64,000 bases of DNA from Ecdyonurus torrentis (Eukaryota; Arthropoda; Insecta; Ephemeroptera; Heptageniidae), in assembly GCA_949318235.1 (NCBI GenBank), contig OX439127.1:12281615-12345614 (forward strand). The letters are read 5' to 3'. The notes beneath the pieces are model-generated. The model ran no database searches and was not told the origin of the DNA. It saw only the letters and a list, made by a program, of their open reading frames with translations. This document shows positions 24,830 to 36,549 of the stretch, in pieces. The translations under genes were made by a program, and so were the position numbers. Within the stretch, counting starts at the first letter, position 1, and each line of letters begins with the position of its first letter.

Positions 24830-25430
24830 TTGTTCTGTCAATGTGTATTCAAGCTCTGTATAAACAAGCAAACAAACATTCAATGGATTGTGCATTATCA
24901 CATGTCCGTTTGCAAAGCACCTGTCCCCCTGACAGCAATGTGATAAGAGTAAAGTATGAAAATAAACATGTAAACAATTCTCGTTGTCAATGTATATTAT
25001 TTCCTTTGTTTCCACAAATATACCAAGTAGAAAAAATAAAGAAACAAACAAAAAGAAGGGAAAAAAAAAAACAAAAAAAAAAAACATTGTAAATTATGTT
25101 GTGTGGTCACCCATTTCTGCCCTTCTTTTCTTTTAGTTTTATGGTAGGAGTGAGAAATCTTTTAGCAAAGCCTAAATTGAATTGGTACTCGTGTCTTGCT
25201 GCTTCTGTTAAGCCTGTTATACGGCTATATACAAAAGGAGCAGAATACAAGACATGGGGATATGGCCAGCACTACTGTTTGCTTGCTGTTTCTGTTGTGG
25301 CTTGCAGTTACTGCAAAGAGGGAGGGAGAAAGCGTAAAACTACACAAGTCTCTACATCCCTCAAGTAAACGTGAGCTCAATTACCAAACGGTGCGCTTGC
25401 CTTCGAGCTTGCTTCTCACTTTCAAATAAA
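24830..25430. other. GC-elevated islet flanked by purine tract
   Basis: Has TATAAACAAGCAAACAAAC at about 24857-24876 (forkhead-like TAAACA words), an A/G tract at 25040-25084, then complex sequence with GCTTGCTGTTTCTG and GTGGCTTGCAG. Overlapping short frames on both strands cancel each other as coding evidence. Confidence 0.35.
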
Positions 25431-25518
25431 TAATTTACCATAAAAATTAAATTATATATCATTATATTAGAAGCAAAGCAATATTTACCTCTTGCAGATG
25501 GTAAAAATGTGTATAGTA

Positions 25519-25546
25519 TAAAAAAAAAAAAAAAAAAAAAAAAAAC
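25519..25546. repeat. poly-A run
   Basis: About 28 A. Confidence 0.95.
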
Positions 25547-25739
25547 TTGAAAAGACTAAAGTCAAATTAGCAGTTTTCTTGTAACAAAGAGATTACGAAT
25601 TATTACTATACAATAAGAAGGAAAAATAATTTATTCTTTTCTGAAGAGGAATTCTTTAATGTTTTGAACGCATTTAAATAAATCAAAAACAAAAAAAATA
25701 TTTTGTTGAGTCATTTTGTCTCCGAAAATCAACATTTAT

Positions 25740-25960
25740 GGTACTACACTTAAGGGATCTATGGGATTAAGTAACAGCTACGGCTAGCTACTACGATGCC
25801 ATGACTTTTCAAGAGAAAGAGAGACACACACACAGAGAGAGAGAATGGTAGTTATGGTATCCAACAATTTATTCTTGCGGGGCCTAAAGCAACTGCGGCA
25901 TCTCTTTTACTGTACTTTCATATAGCGATCCTCAGTGATTTCTCTGCCTTTAGGGAGTCT
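25740..25960. other. small GC-elevated islet with palindromic words
   Basis: GCTACGGCTAGCTACTACG resembles the GCTACGGAGCTAC word of the TTAA MITE family. A mixed (AC)(AG) tract follows at 25824-25845. Confidence 0.3.
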
Positions 25961-26619
25961 TATAAAAAGAATCATTACCCTGCATTTTGCTATAAACATT
26001 TAAATAATATTTTTGTACAGAGAAAAATAATAATAAGTTATACAAAAAAAAACTTTCAAATTGACTTTCGTTTTATTTTTATGTCATAATTAAAAAATAA
26101 ATGGCTACACCCACTTACATGGTCAAATAATATGCTTATGCATAATTTTACTGTTATAGTGTTTTAAAGAATATGTAATAACTTAAATAAAGTTATGAAG
26201 TTAAAATATCAAAAATAATTGTTCGGTGCAACCTTTGAGTTTTCTTTATTAAAACAAATTCAGGAATCTAGAAATAATATTAAAGTTTAGCATACAGTAG
26301 GATTAACTCTGATATAATACAAAGTATTTAGCCCTAAGCACTTACATTTCTATCTACCCTTTTTTAGTGGATTGCAATCTTTGTATCTAAATTCAAGGCA
26401 AACATGAAAGTTTAAATTTATTTGCAACCATTAAGAACATTTTAAGTATCGCAAATTTCATCTTAAATTTATAGTGTTATTATTTTGAAACAAGTAAAAT
26501 TATATTTATTTTCAAAGTTTAACAATTTATCAGATTAAATATCTTATAACATTTAAAATTAAATTGATTATGGATTTTTTATTTTTTTTTATAATGCAGT
26601 GACTAAGAAATGAGAAATT

Positions 26620-26690
26620 TGTATGGCGCCTGCAGCTATTACAGCTATGCAACTGTTGCAGCATATCTGTTGTGCGGGGTGCATAGCATT
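26620..26690 (+). mobile_element. core-motif fragment of the dispersed repeat family
   Basis: ATGCAACTGTTGCAG followed by TGTTGTGCGGGGTGCATAG closely parallels ATGCAACTTTTGCAG and TGTTGTACGGGTTGCATA at 36.56 kb. It shares the GTTGTGCGGGTTGCATAA core with the TTAA MITEs. Confidence 0.45.
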
Positions 26691-26880
26691 CAAGGCGGTC
26701 GTCGATCACCGTATCGTACTGTTATTAGATCATATTATTCTCCTTACTTGTAAATCAAGCGCGAAGTTAATAGAAAAAGCCAAGTTGCCTGCAAATATAA
26801 CAGCTGATTCATTTTCATCCTTATCTGATAAAATAATATTAGAGCGGTTGGTAATTTCCTTAATGAAGTGCGAAAATTAA
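26623..26880 (+). CDS. 85-codon hypothetical frame, doubtful
   Basis: Opens with ATG shortly after a strong acceptor-like sequence (T-rich tract then ATAATGCAG at about 26591-26599) and ends at TAA 26880. The protein begins MAPAAITAMQLLQHICCAGC, with Ala/Cys/Leu-rich and hydrophobic stretches (about residues 1-45), then a more polar tail. Composition is less AT-driven than neighbouring frames. However, the first 60 bases match a dispersed core motif also seen at 36.56 kb, so the start is at least partly repeat-derived. No family recognised. Alternatives: degenerate transposon-derived frame or chance. Confidence 0.2.
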   Translation: MAPAAITAMQLLQHICCAGCIAFKAVVDHRIVLLLDHIILLTCKSSAKLIEKAKLPANITADSFSSLSDKIILERLVISLMKCEN

Positions 26881-27167
26881 GAAATGTGGAGATAGAAAAT
26901 AGAAATAATAACCTAAAAAATTAGTTTGATTTACTTTTCATAGTATATTTAATAAAAATAAACATGTTTAAATGTAACAATTACAGGTATAATGTAATTA
27001 TTACTATGTAATGCATGGTTCATAAACCTTTTCATAAATACATTTTACTTTTTAAAAAATTCATCAGTCAAATTATGAAAAATAGGTAATACTATTTTTG
27101 TTTTACTTTTTAAATTCTTAATAATATGTTTAAAATATAAAATTTCTGTATTCAAACTTATTTAATA

Positions 27168-27506
27168 TTACAGCCATAGACCACATAAAACAGCATGTGC
27201 TTTTTAATGAATATGGGATCCTCAAAACTATGAAAATTTTTACCAGAATGTTAAGCCCCACGAGAGAGAGAGAGAGTGAAAAAACTGTAAAGTATGCAAT
27301 TTGCGTGAAAATACATGTTTATGACGTCAGAAACATGCAAAAATTAGTATAAAAATGTTGTGCGGGTTGCATGAATCGAATTTTCTGATCACTGCTACGG
27401 GGCTACTGTTGGGTTTTGAGACAAACTAATGTTATATATTTATGTAAATCTCATCAAGTGTTTTGTGATATAAATGCTTATGTTTTTGTCTAGTCTATTC
27501 TATTAA
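27168..27506 (+). mobile_element. TTAA-flanked MITE, copy 2
   Basis: The right end is TTAA at 27503-27506. The left end is TTAC at 27168-27171 (one base off TTAA) followed by AGCCATAGACC. The right tip read inward, TTAATAGAATAGAC, matches. The body aligns with copies 1 and 3 throughout, starting with ATAGACCACATAAAACA and GTGCTTTTTAATGAAT, which are nearly identical to copy 3. The AGAGAG seed of the family is expanded here to about seven AG units (27262-27276). Confidence 0.85.
27322..27329. promoter_or_regulatory. palindromic CRE word TGACGTCA in MITE copy 2
   Basis: Same alignment position and flanks (TTATGACGTCAGAAAC) as in copy 1. Functional status unknown. Confidence 0.45.
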
Positions 27507-27536
27507 TTTCATGTATTTAGTATGTAAGTTATATAT

Positions 27537-27539
<3 letters not shown>

Positions 27540-27619
<80 letters not shown>
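27540..27619. repeat. (AT)n microsatellite
   Basis: About 80 bases of pure AT only about 35 bp downstream of MITE copy 2. Confidence 0.97.
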
Positions 27620-27625
<6 letters not shown>

Positions 27626-28139
27626 GAGAGGAGAACAAAGATATGTATGTATTTGTTCTCAATTATATATGTTTTTGTATACTTGCTTTTTATAATTAAA
27701 CCTATATGAAACTGAAACTATCGTCCTGTTATTACCGTGCACAGTACATAACTGCCAAGAGGCCAATTCAATTATTTATTATTTTACTATCCTATTTCAA
27801 AATTTGAAAATTGATACTCAAAGTGATGTATAGCTAAAAGATAATTTTAAAATGTCATTGGTTTAAATGTAGAACATTTTAACACAGCTATAACAAAGTC
27901 AAACATAATGTATATAAAAAAAAGCTATTTTATCCTTTGTAATGAATCAAAAGTGTATTATTAAAAATTTTAATTTTATTTAGTAACGTTAATATAATTA
28001 ATCATCGATATAAAAAAAGTCCAAAATGAATAGCATCCGTTCATGTCCTTACCAATGAGAAATCATATTTAACCCAAATTATTATATTTAGAAGTTAAAT
28101 TACATAAATCTCTTCTCTTTAGATAACATTAAAATAAGA

Positions 28140-28222
28140 CAATTTCAAGTCTCTTTGTTTTTGCTCGTATGGAAGAAGTGGTTTCTGCTATTAAATTCAT
28201 TTCATACTTTGCAATGAGAGAG

Positions 28223-28283
<61 letters not shown>

Positions 28284-28600
28284 TTTGGTACAAACGTGTA
28301 TGTATGTATACGTTATTCTCACTCACTACAAGGGCAAAAGCCAAGTTAAATACATTTATCACTTGCTTTATATTACAAAAGAGCAAAACCCTTATGAATG
28401 CGTGGTCACAAGTCGCTCGCTTGCTCTCTTTCTAGTATAAAGTGGGTAGAAAAGCAAAGCAAGTTGCCACCAGCAAATGCTACTACTATATATATTTGTG
28501 TTATCATCATATTCTAGCAAGCTAGCTAGCTTTCTCTCTGTGTTTTCTCCTATCACAACTGAGACTACAAAAGTGTACATACAATTACGTTACAAACATT
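28140..28600. other. GC-elevated islet with (AG)n
   Basis: The (AG) array lies at 28225-28279. Then come AAGTCGCTCGCTTGCTC, GCAAAGCAAGTTGCC and AGCAAGCTAGCTAGC. No coding support on either strand. Confidence 0.4.
28225..28279. repeat. (AG)n microsatellite
   Basis: About 55 bases of pure AG. Confidence 0.97.
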
Positions 28601-28698
28601 TTAAACTTTACTTCCAGCCTTATATTTTGTAACTACTTTAACGTACGTTTCTTGTAAGTATAAAAACAGGCCCTCTGACATTATATTATTATTATTTG

Positions 28699-28699
<1 letters not shown>

Positions 28700-28742
<43 letters not shown>
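28700..28742. repeat. poly-T run
   Basis: Forty-three T, the longest homopolymer in the window. Confidence 0.96.
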
Positions 28743-28743
<1 letters not shown>

Positions 28744-28744
28744 T

Positions 28745-29209
28745 ATAGTAGTATAATATTATATTATACCATAGAAACTTTTCAAATTAAATAAATAATA
28801 TTTTTAAATTATAATTTTCATAATTTAAAATAATATATTATATCGTAATATTTTATATTTAAATTTCATTTAATTTTGCTTTTAAAAATTACAGTATTTA
28901 GCTCGTCTCTCTCAGTAAGCTTTTGGAATCTCTTTAGAAATATATTTTTATTAATTTTTATTACTTTTTTTTTTAATATAATATATTTTTATATAAATCT
29001 AATATATTAATATCGTTATGCAAATTAAATTTTAGACTGGAAAATTCATTACGAAAAATTAATAAATTCACTATTAATATGATTAACATTATTAGTTTCA
29101 AGTGCATTATAATGTAAACATTATTGCGTTGTTATTAATAATATCGTAATAAACTTTGATTCTAATTATACTTCTCATGCATGTAATGTGCGTGTATTTC
29201 TAATATTAG

Positions 29210-29291
<82 letters not shown>

Positions 29292-30000
29292 CATGTCATA
29301 GATTTAAACATTAATCTTTGCATGATATATTTATTTGTATAGCAAACACGTTATAAAATATATTAATATCGTAATATTAAATATGAGGCTATTTGCAATA
29401 GGGAAATATGAAACATAATATACACATATAGACATATATAATTAAAGTCCAAAGTTAATCAAAACTCTTGCATCAAAGTTATAACAAGCTTATGTATTAT
29501 ATACTGTATGCATAAAACGCACGAATTCACATATTACAGGACATTATTGTATACATATTTTGTGTACATATGTTATATTTTCTACTCCCAACCTTTTTTT
29601 TTATATATATAATATACATATATTTTATTATATTAATTTACATAGCTAAAAGTTACAACAGCTTAAAGCATAATATGTAGGTTGAATAATGAATTAGATT
29701 TTGTATACATCATGTCATTTTTTTCCCCCTTTTAATATTTATATATAAAAAAAAGTATTATATAACTTCTCTAATATTTTGTATAATTTAATAACCTAAA
29801 TAAGGTTTCAAAAAAATTATATGATCTAACTTTGAATAATAAATCAATTTGAATTTAAATTATCTTAAAAACTTGATTTTTATTTTACAATTTAATTTTG
29901 TATAGATCAAAAAAGTTTATAGTATATTACATTTTAATAACTTTTGTGTTCAAGGAAAAAAAATGATCATTTTCTCATTTAGTTGAGAAAAAAAAAAGGA
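28745..30000. other. AT-rich filler, no gene seen
   Basis: Very AT-rich. The only structure is the AT array at 29212-29279. Confidence 0.6.
29212..29290. repeat. (AT)n microsatellite
   Basis: About 68 bases of AT, one TTA slip, then ten more bases. Confidence 0.97.
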
Positions 30001-30002
30001 GT

Positions 30003-30024
30003 AAAAAAAAAAAAAAAAAAAAAA
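30003..30024. repeat. poly-A run
   Basis: Twenty-two A at the left edge of a large islet. Confidence 0.95.
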
Positions 30025-30864
30025 GTTTTCTCGCACTATTCACATCTCCCTTTCCTTCATTAGCGAAGAGAATGGTACGAGGTTATGTCTCCACATTCAA
30101 CCCTTGATTCCTTTTCTCACACCCCGTCATCCCACTCGCCTACAACTCCCTTACACCCTACATTTTTTTTTCATACTCCTTACACGTTCTCTTTTGCCCC
30201 GCTGACTCTCAACACCCAGCTAAAAAACAAATGAAAATGTGTACCCCTATTCACCCCCTTATTTTTCTCTTCTCGTACTCGTTCTCTTCTCCAACTCTCT
30301 GAGACTTGCAGCCGCCAAAACTCTTTTTTTTTTCTCCTCTCTTCCTGCACTATATACGCTAACACACCCTTACTATCAAGGTACCACTTGAAACCAGAGC
30401 TAAAACAAAAGCTTGGAGGTGGCAAGGGAGGTGGAACTTGTCGCTATTGTGGGAGGAGGGAAAGGGGAGGTAAAAAATTGAAGGGGAGGCGAAGTCATTG
30501 GAGGTGATGATGCTGATGGTGACGTTGCCTAAGCAGACATCGAGGCACTATTAAGAGTGTCTTTCAATGAAACTAGAGGAGCAATGGTTTATATTTCTCT
30601 TTCTCTGCGAGTATAATATGTAAAAAAAATAAGAGACAATCAAGAGAGAGAGAGACAGACAGACAGGCAGACAGAGAGGTATGTACTCTACTGGTAAAAT
30701 GCAAAAGAGTATAGGAGTGAGAAGCTTGGACTGTATACAAGACAGCGAGAAGTGGAGTTAAAGTGAGTAAAGGAAGTGTTTGGACTAACAAAAAGTAATG
30801 AGTGAGCTGGCTAAAGCACATGTCCACTGCACTAGAGAGGCAAATTAATTCTTAACCTAAACAC

Positions 30865-30953
<89 letters not shown>

Positions 30954-30980
30954 CTTGATGACGAGTGCTGAACACAATAA
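30025..30980. other. large GC-elevated islet
   Basis: Pyrimidine-rich to about 30340 and G-rich from 30410 to 30540 (GGAGGTGGCAAGGGAGGTGG, GAGGTGATGATGCTG, GACGTTGCC). Then a GACAGACAGACAGGCAGAC tract near 30655 and a pure (CT) array at 30871-30950. Frames at 30180-30425 and 30573-30827 (minus) are not domain-bearing. One of the strongest candidates for a regulatory or transcribed non-coding region. Confidence 0.45.
30871..30950. repeat. (CT)n microsatellite
   Basis: Eighty bases of pure CT. Confidence 0.97.
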
Positions 30981-31281
30981 TATACATGACATTTAATTAA
31001 TTATCTTCCATTTTAACTAAATAATAATAAAAAGAAGATAATTATTATGAATTTATTATTTATAGTTCGATCTAAAAATAATAATTACAGAATGACCTAA
31101 ATATAACTATAATTATGTTTTCTTATAACAATTGAGTAATATTTTGTATTCTTTTATAGTACACTTTTATGACACGTTTTTTTTTCTCTCACTCTCTCGT
31201 TGTTTCTCCATAAAACACTGTATCTGAGCAGAATGGAAGAAGCCAAGAGAAGAAACAGTCTTGAAGTAAGAGAGGGAGTAG

Positions 31282-31283
<2 letters not shown>

Positions 31284-31317
<34 letters not shown>
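31284..31317. repeat. (AG)n microsatellite
   Basis: About 34 bases of AG. Confidence 0.96.
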
Positions 31318-31318
<1 letters not shown>

Positions 31319-31426
31319 TAGGTTTGGTGGAAGGATAAGAGAAAGGCACAGAGGCACTCCGTTACGGTGTCATGTTACGCGAATGTCTTCCATTTCATTA
31401 AACAGCCTCCTGTTTTACCTCACCTC

Positions 31427-31429
<3 letters not shown>

Positions 31430-31480
<51 letters not shown>
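31430..31480. repeat. (CT)n microsatellite
   Basis: About 51 bases of CT, preceded by two CACCT units. Confidence 0.96.
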
Positions 31481-31483
<3 letters not shown>

Positions 31484-32219
31484 GTCTCTTGCTCTTGTAA
31501 GTAGGAGCTAAAGTATTATACCTCTGTATGCTATGCTACAAAATTATAACGGTGTGAGTATAATATATCCATACAACTACTGGTACTGTATATCTCGTGG
31601 TCGACGAGATAGCACTCAAAGTCCGTGGGTTCTTTACTCTAGATTTTAGACCAACATTCTCTCTCACTCACTCACTACTAACCACGTGGTAAAGTATATT
31701 GTTAGATACTATACAGCAAGAGATAAAGAGGACAAGCAACCATCAGACCAAATACTAAGACAAGGGGGGGACATCTTTCCTTCCGGCAACTAGTTAGAAA
31801 ACAATGGATCGTTCTCTCTGGTTGCCTTGACGACACAAAACATATCAACTCTAAAAGCTTGTGTTAAACATCATCTCGTCATCACCTTTATTATATATAC
31901 GTATATAATAGTTAGCTCTTTTAATTAAATTCATTATTTTAATTAAATTCTATATATATTTTTTTTTATAAAGATAAAGAAATATTTCTTATTAACAAAA
32001 GCTAATCAATTTTAATAATAAACATGTAAGACAAGTTGTTAAAAAAAATCTTTGTTTTCTTCTTCTCTCCTCCTCATTCATAATGCTTTGACATTAAAGA
32101 AAATTTAATACATTTTTTTTCCTCAAATTACAAATTAAAAATCTCACAGAATAATAATAATGAGTATTAATTATATATTTTCTATACTTATTTGTTAACT
32201 TTTAAAAATCTATATATAT

Positions 32220-32720
32220 TTTTATACCATTACAGAGAAGGCAATGAATTTTTATCTCACGATCATTCTCACATTGTAAAGGTGGTGAGGTAACAATAGT
32301 GATTTTACAAGAAGAGAGAGAGAGAGAAAAAAAAAGCAATTTTTGCGTGTACTCAAGTACCAAGCTGGAAGGTGCTAAGAGAGCGAACATGACACTCTGC
32401 TTTCTAATGTTACCATCTTTATTTTTTCTTCTTTTATTGTTATAATTTCTCTCTCTCTCTCCACGAGTAACTCTCCCTTTTTTTTCCCATTCTCTTTCCG
32501 TATATATATTTCAGCATGCAAATCATCAGAAGTAAAGAAAGAAAAAAAGCATCATTTTACATGAGATATGCGGAGGTGGAACAGAAGAAATGAAGAAGTG
32601 ACGACAAGAAAAGACGAAGAGGCCGGCAGCTACACAACAACACCAAACTAACATACAGCTTTAAAAGCAGCTATCATTTTTCATACGATGTAACAACAAC
32701 CACCTTCATACCCACTTTTA
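32220..32720. other. GC-elevated islet
   Basis: GGTGGTGAGGTAAC, a short (GA) tract at 32314-32328, and ATGCGGAGGTGGAAC then GAGGCCGGCAGC near 32570-32635. No coding support. Confidence 0.35.
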
Positions 32721-32882
32721 CAAAGTAGACAAAATTTAATTTTTCCTTTCTCTCTTAAAATGTTTTTTTATATATTATTATTTTTTTTTACGCACTCAAA
32801 TTAGTTTACTTTTAATATTACGCTAATATGTTTAAAAATATATATTTATGTTTAAAAACTATTTTGTGTGTTACGGTTATGA

Positions 32883-32991
<109 letters not shown>

Positions 32992-33074
32992 TTTCTTTGC
33001 AAAACAAGGTTTGTGAAAAACAAAATACTACGATACTATGCAATAAAAATACTATTCTTTATTGTGAATTTCTC

Positions 33075-33077
<3 letters not shown>

Positions 33078-33136
<59 letters not shown>
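33078..33136. repeat. (CT)n microsatellite
   Basis: About 59 bases of pure CT, 90 bp after the AT array. Confidence 0.97.
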
Positions 33137-33138
<2 letters not shown>

Positions 33139-33139
33139 T

Positions 33140-33900
33140 TAAAATGTGACACGTAATATTTTTCAATGTAATGATAAATAAAATAACAATATATAAAATG
33201 TTTAAGTTTTTTTCCCCCCTTTCTTTCTGCTTCTTCTTCTTCTTCATTTTTTCTTTACTTAAAATAAAAACTAAACGTGTGATTGTAAAAAATAAGTATA
33301 TATAGTCTTAAAAAATATAGCAGTACATTTTAAGTGCAAGTAATAAATTATTTCAGTTGTTTCCTCCACACTTTCAAAAATTACACCATAGCAATAAAAG
33401 ATAATGGTTCATACTTTGAGATGTCTGTCTCTGAGAGTATAGAGTTGAGGTTTATTTTACTTTTGTAATAGAAAATGCTGCTGTGCGACCATAAACCTGG
33501 AAAACTAACAATAATAACACACACACACACTATTTACAGAGAGAAAAATACTGTCAATTTTTCTTTTCCTCCGTCTCCCCAAACAATTTTAATAAATGTT
33601 TTTATAACTCTTTATACATGATACATTATTATAACATATTTCTAAAAGATTAGCACAATAAATACCACTTAATATGGTCGGCTTAAAAAGGTAATGAGAA
33701 AGCTTTACGAACACTAAACTGCGTCTCGTGACGGAAATAAAAAATCAAGACACATTTTGTAAACTAAACTAATAAAAATAAATATCAGCTGTTTTTAATA
33801 TAAATATCATTTACAATTTTATTCTTTCTATTATAAATAACAATGATGATTTGAGATAAATTATTATAACAATATAAGCATGACAAGAACACATAAAATC
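33140..33900. other. AT-rich filler, no gene seen
   Basis: A short (AC) tract near 33520 and a (CTT) patch at 33230-33244. Otherwise featureless. Confidence 0.6.
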
Positions 33901-34031
<131 letters not shown>

Positions 34032-34200
34032 GTATTATAATAATACCAGTTAAAGCAATTGCAATACTGATTATATTGTTCTATATTATATTCAGTTTCG
34101 TATTATTATTATTGCTACATAGGAACGCACGTTTATGCCTTGTTGCTTGGTTGGATGAAAACGGAAGTTGAAGCAAGCATTCATCATGTTCACAACATTG

Positions 34201-34217
34201 GTGTGTATGTGTGTGTG

Positions 34218-34296
<79 letters not shown>
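34201..34296. repeat. (TG)n(AT)n compound microsatellite
   Basis: A short TG tract runs into about 77 bases of AT, less than 200 bp after another 125-base AT array. Confidence 0.97.
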
Positions 34297-34299
<3 letters not shown>

Positions 34300-34524
34300 T
34301 GTAAGTACTGTATACGCTTTATACACTACTGCACTATATAATGTTGTATATCGTATAGTTTCATACAATATACAGTACGAATGGTTAGTAGAACATTTAC
34401 AGAATATGATGGTTAGAGGAAATGTTATATCCATACTACATAAACCCTTTTCCCTTCTCTTTCCTAACCAACCTTCATCTATATAATACGTAAAGTATAC
34501 TATAGAAAGCTCATTTCTAAATTC

Positions 34525-34529
<5 letters not shown>

Positions 34530-34568
<39 letters not shown>
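34530..34568. repeat. (CT)n microsatellite
   Basis: About 39 bases of CT. Confidence 0.96.
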
Positions 34569-34569
<1 letters not shown>

Positions 34570-34571
<2 letters not shown>

Positions 34572-35430
34572 TATATTTGTATTGATAAAAGAGAATCTGC
34601 TAACACAGAAAGCCATTAGTGCCATATTATCATTTAAAGTGATCAAAACTGAAAGATAACCTTATAAAAATAACAAAATGTAATAAAATATTAGAGTTCG
34701 CGGATAGAAATGCAAAAGAGATATTATTCCTTATTCTCATTAAGTTTTTTTTTTATTGTTATTTTTTTTTCTTTTCATTATTAGGAATTTTATAAATTTA
34801 AGTATGCTTTTTATCATTATTATATTTTTATATAAAAGTAATATATCATATTTTTATATACATGAAAAAGTTTTTAAAACAAGAAGAAACAGAAAATTTT
34901 AAAGTATACAAACTTAAATTTAACATCACAGAAAAGTTTGAAATGTAAAAGATATAAAAAAAGAAGAAAATTAATGATATATATCGGTGAAGTTACTATA
35001 GCGATGTTATATTTTATTATTACTATTAGAATTCCTTTAAACATTTTTTTCCTCTTCTTCTTTTCCTTGTATAAGAAGTTTAATAATTTTATTGACAAAT
35101 GTAAAATACATATTCAATAGTATTTTCATTTCAAGAAACATCGAAAAACCAATAATGATCATAAAACCTTTTTTGTCTCTGCTTTAGCAATTAAAGATCT
35201 ATAAATATATTTTGTTTTCAGGCAATTTATTTAGTATTTAAACCTTTCAAAATAAACATTTGACAAATTTAAATCACCAAATGTTGTTAAAAAAAAAAAA
35301 AAGAAAAAAAAAAAAGTAAATTAAACAAAATTTTGTTTAACAGACGCGGCAACTTGAACAAATATATATTTAGCTATTTTCATACCTTTTATTTATATAA
35401 ACAAATTTGTAAAATTCATTCAACTTAAAT
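34570..35430. other. AT-rich filler, no gene seen
   Basis: Short T/A runs and an A-rich tract at 35289-35316. No coding signal. Confidence 0.6.
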
Positions 35431-35599
35431 ATTGTGGTTATATGAGGCATGCGTAAGCAAAAATATGCACGGTACTCAAGCAAATGAGAACGTGAGAGAA
35501 ACAAGCATTGATCGTGGCTGTCGCCATCATACAAAACAGCCTGCTTGCCTGCCAGCCATTGTATGGAGATGCGGACGTGTGCATACTTCTTTAGTTCTG

Positions 35600-35641
<42 letters not shown>

Positions 35642-35791
35642 TAACAATTCTATTGCCATGCGGGCTTTGTTTTATATCAACTTCACCACGTCAATTTATT
35701 TATATAACCTAGTAAAAAAAATCTATGAAAATAGCATAAAATTGTCACATTCATTGATCTGTAAACAAAAGCGTATAAAACTTGTAAGATT

Positions 35792-35870
<79 letters not shown>

Positions 35871-35900
35871 TATCTAAGCCCTGGAGCAATCATGAAAGCA
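35430..35900. other. GC-elevated islet with two (GA)n arrays
   Basis: Complex core 35440-35600 (GGCTGTCGCCATC, CTGCTTGCCTGCCAGCC, GATGCGGACGTG). (GA) arrays at 35603-35638 and 35793-35867 follow. Frames 35432-35644 and 35601-35987 are Arg-Glu repeat translations in large part. Confidence 0.4.
35793..35867. repeat. (AG)n microsatellite
   Basis: About 75 bases of pure AG. A sister array of about 36 bases lies at 35603-35638. Confidence 0.97.
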
Positions 35901-36183
35901 ATCAATATTTCAATTGACAGTTGTTTTAATGTGACAAGATTGTTTCTTGAATTTAATCGTAAGACAAAATTTGATTGCATGTTTTAATAACTATTTCTAA
36001 TATTGTTTCATATATAAATACATCTTAAACATATCCTAATCTGTTTTAGAAAAAAAAAATCAAAGTTAATATACATTATACATGTGTTAAAGAAGAGGAT
36101 AAAAAAAATGCATTAAATTTTATTTACAGATAAATCATCATAAAAAATAAAAAATGTCATATATTTCAAAATCAAAATGAATG

Positions 36184-36375
36184 TTATATAAGCAAACATT
36201 TCTTTTGCATTTTATTCGGCAGAGTTGCGAGACTTTCATTAATCCCTGTATAGAGATTTTTGCACGATGTGGCACTGATGTTTACCATAAACTCCGGTAG
36301 GCTAACATGCCCTGCAGCAGCATAAAGCACAGAAGGTTGTGAGCCCATTTTCTGATGGTTTCTTGCATGCATCAA
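36184..36375 (-). CDS. 63-codon exon-like frame, doubtful
   Basis: A compact, compositionally normal minus-strand frame in AT-rich DNA. It follows a pyrimidine-rich stretch (TTTTCTCTCTCTTTG) and a possible acceptor CATGCAAG. It contains GSQPSVLYAAAGHVSLPEF, which loosely recalls an ankyrin-repeat helix (TPLHxAAxxGH) but with a spacing deletion, so this is not a domain call. A possible donor ATG|GTAAAC lies within. Could be a small exon, a decayed pseudo-exon or chance. Confidence 0.15.
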   Translation of the reverse strand: MMHARNHQKMGSQPSVLYAAAGHVSLPEFMVNISATSCKNLYTGINESLATLPNKMQKKCLLI

Positions 36376-36549
36376 AGAGAGAGAAAACGAAAAATATTAC
36401 CACCAACACACCTTATCTTCATCTCGACTTAATAAAAACAGCTTTTTACTAAAACGTTCCAAGTTGACAAGTTTACTTTTAACCAAAACTTAAACTTATT
36501 CACAAAATTTAATTCAAAATAAAAACTTTGAATAATACAAATCTGTAAA

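Larger units (their letters stand above)
25960..27160. other. AT-rich filler around the 85-codon frame
   Basis: Outside 26600-26890 it is stop-dense and featureless. Confidence 0.55.
31180..31860. other. GC-elevated islet with opposed (AG)n and (CT)n
   Basis: (AG) array at 31284-31317 and (CT) array at 31430-31480, about 115 bp apart and complementary, enclosing CGTTACGGTGTCATG. Beyond it lie GTGGTCGACGAGATAG, CCTTCCGGCAACTAG and GGTTGCCTTGACG. Confidence 0.45.

Noticed and set aside
27168..27260. Coding potential in MITE copies 2 and 3 (both can be read IDHIKQHVLFNE)
   Set aside because: Identity follows from nucleotide similarity of the inverted repeat. The frame is not conserved in copy 1 and breaks soon after in copy 3.
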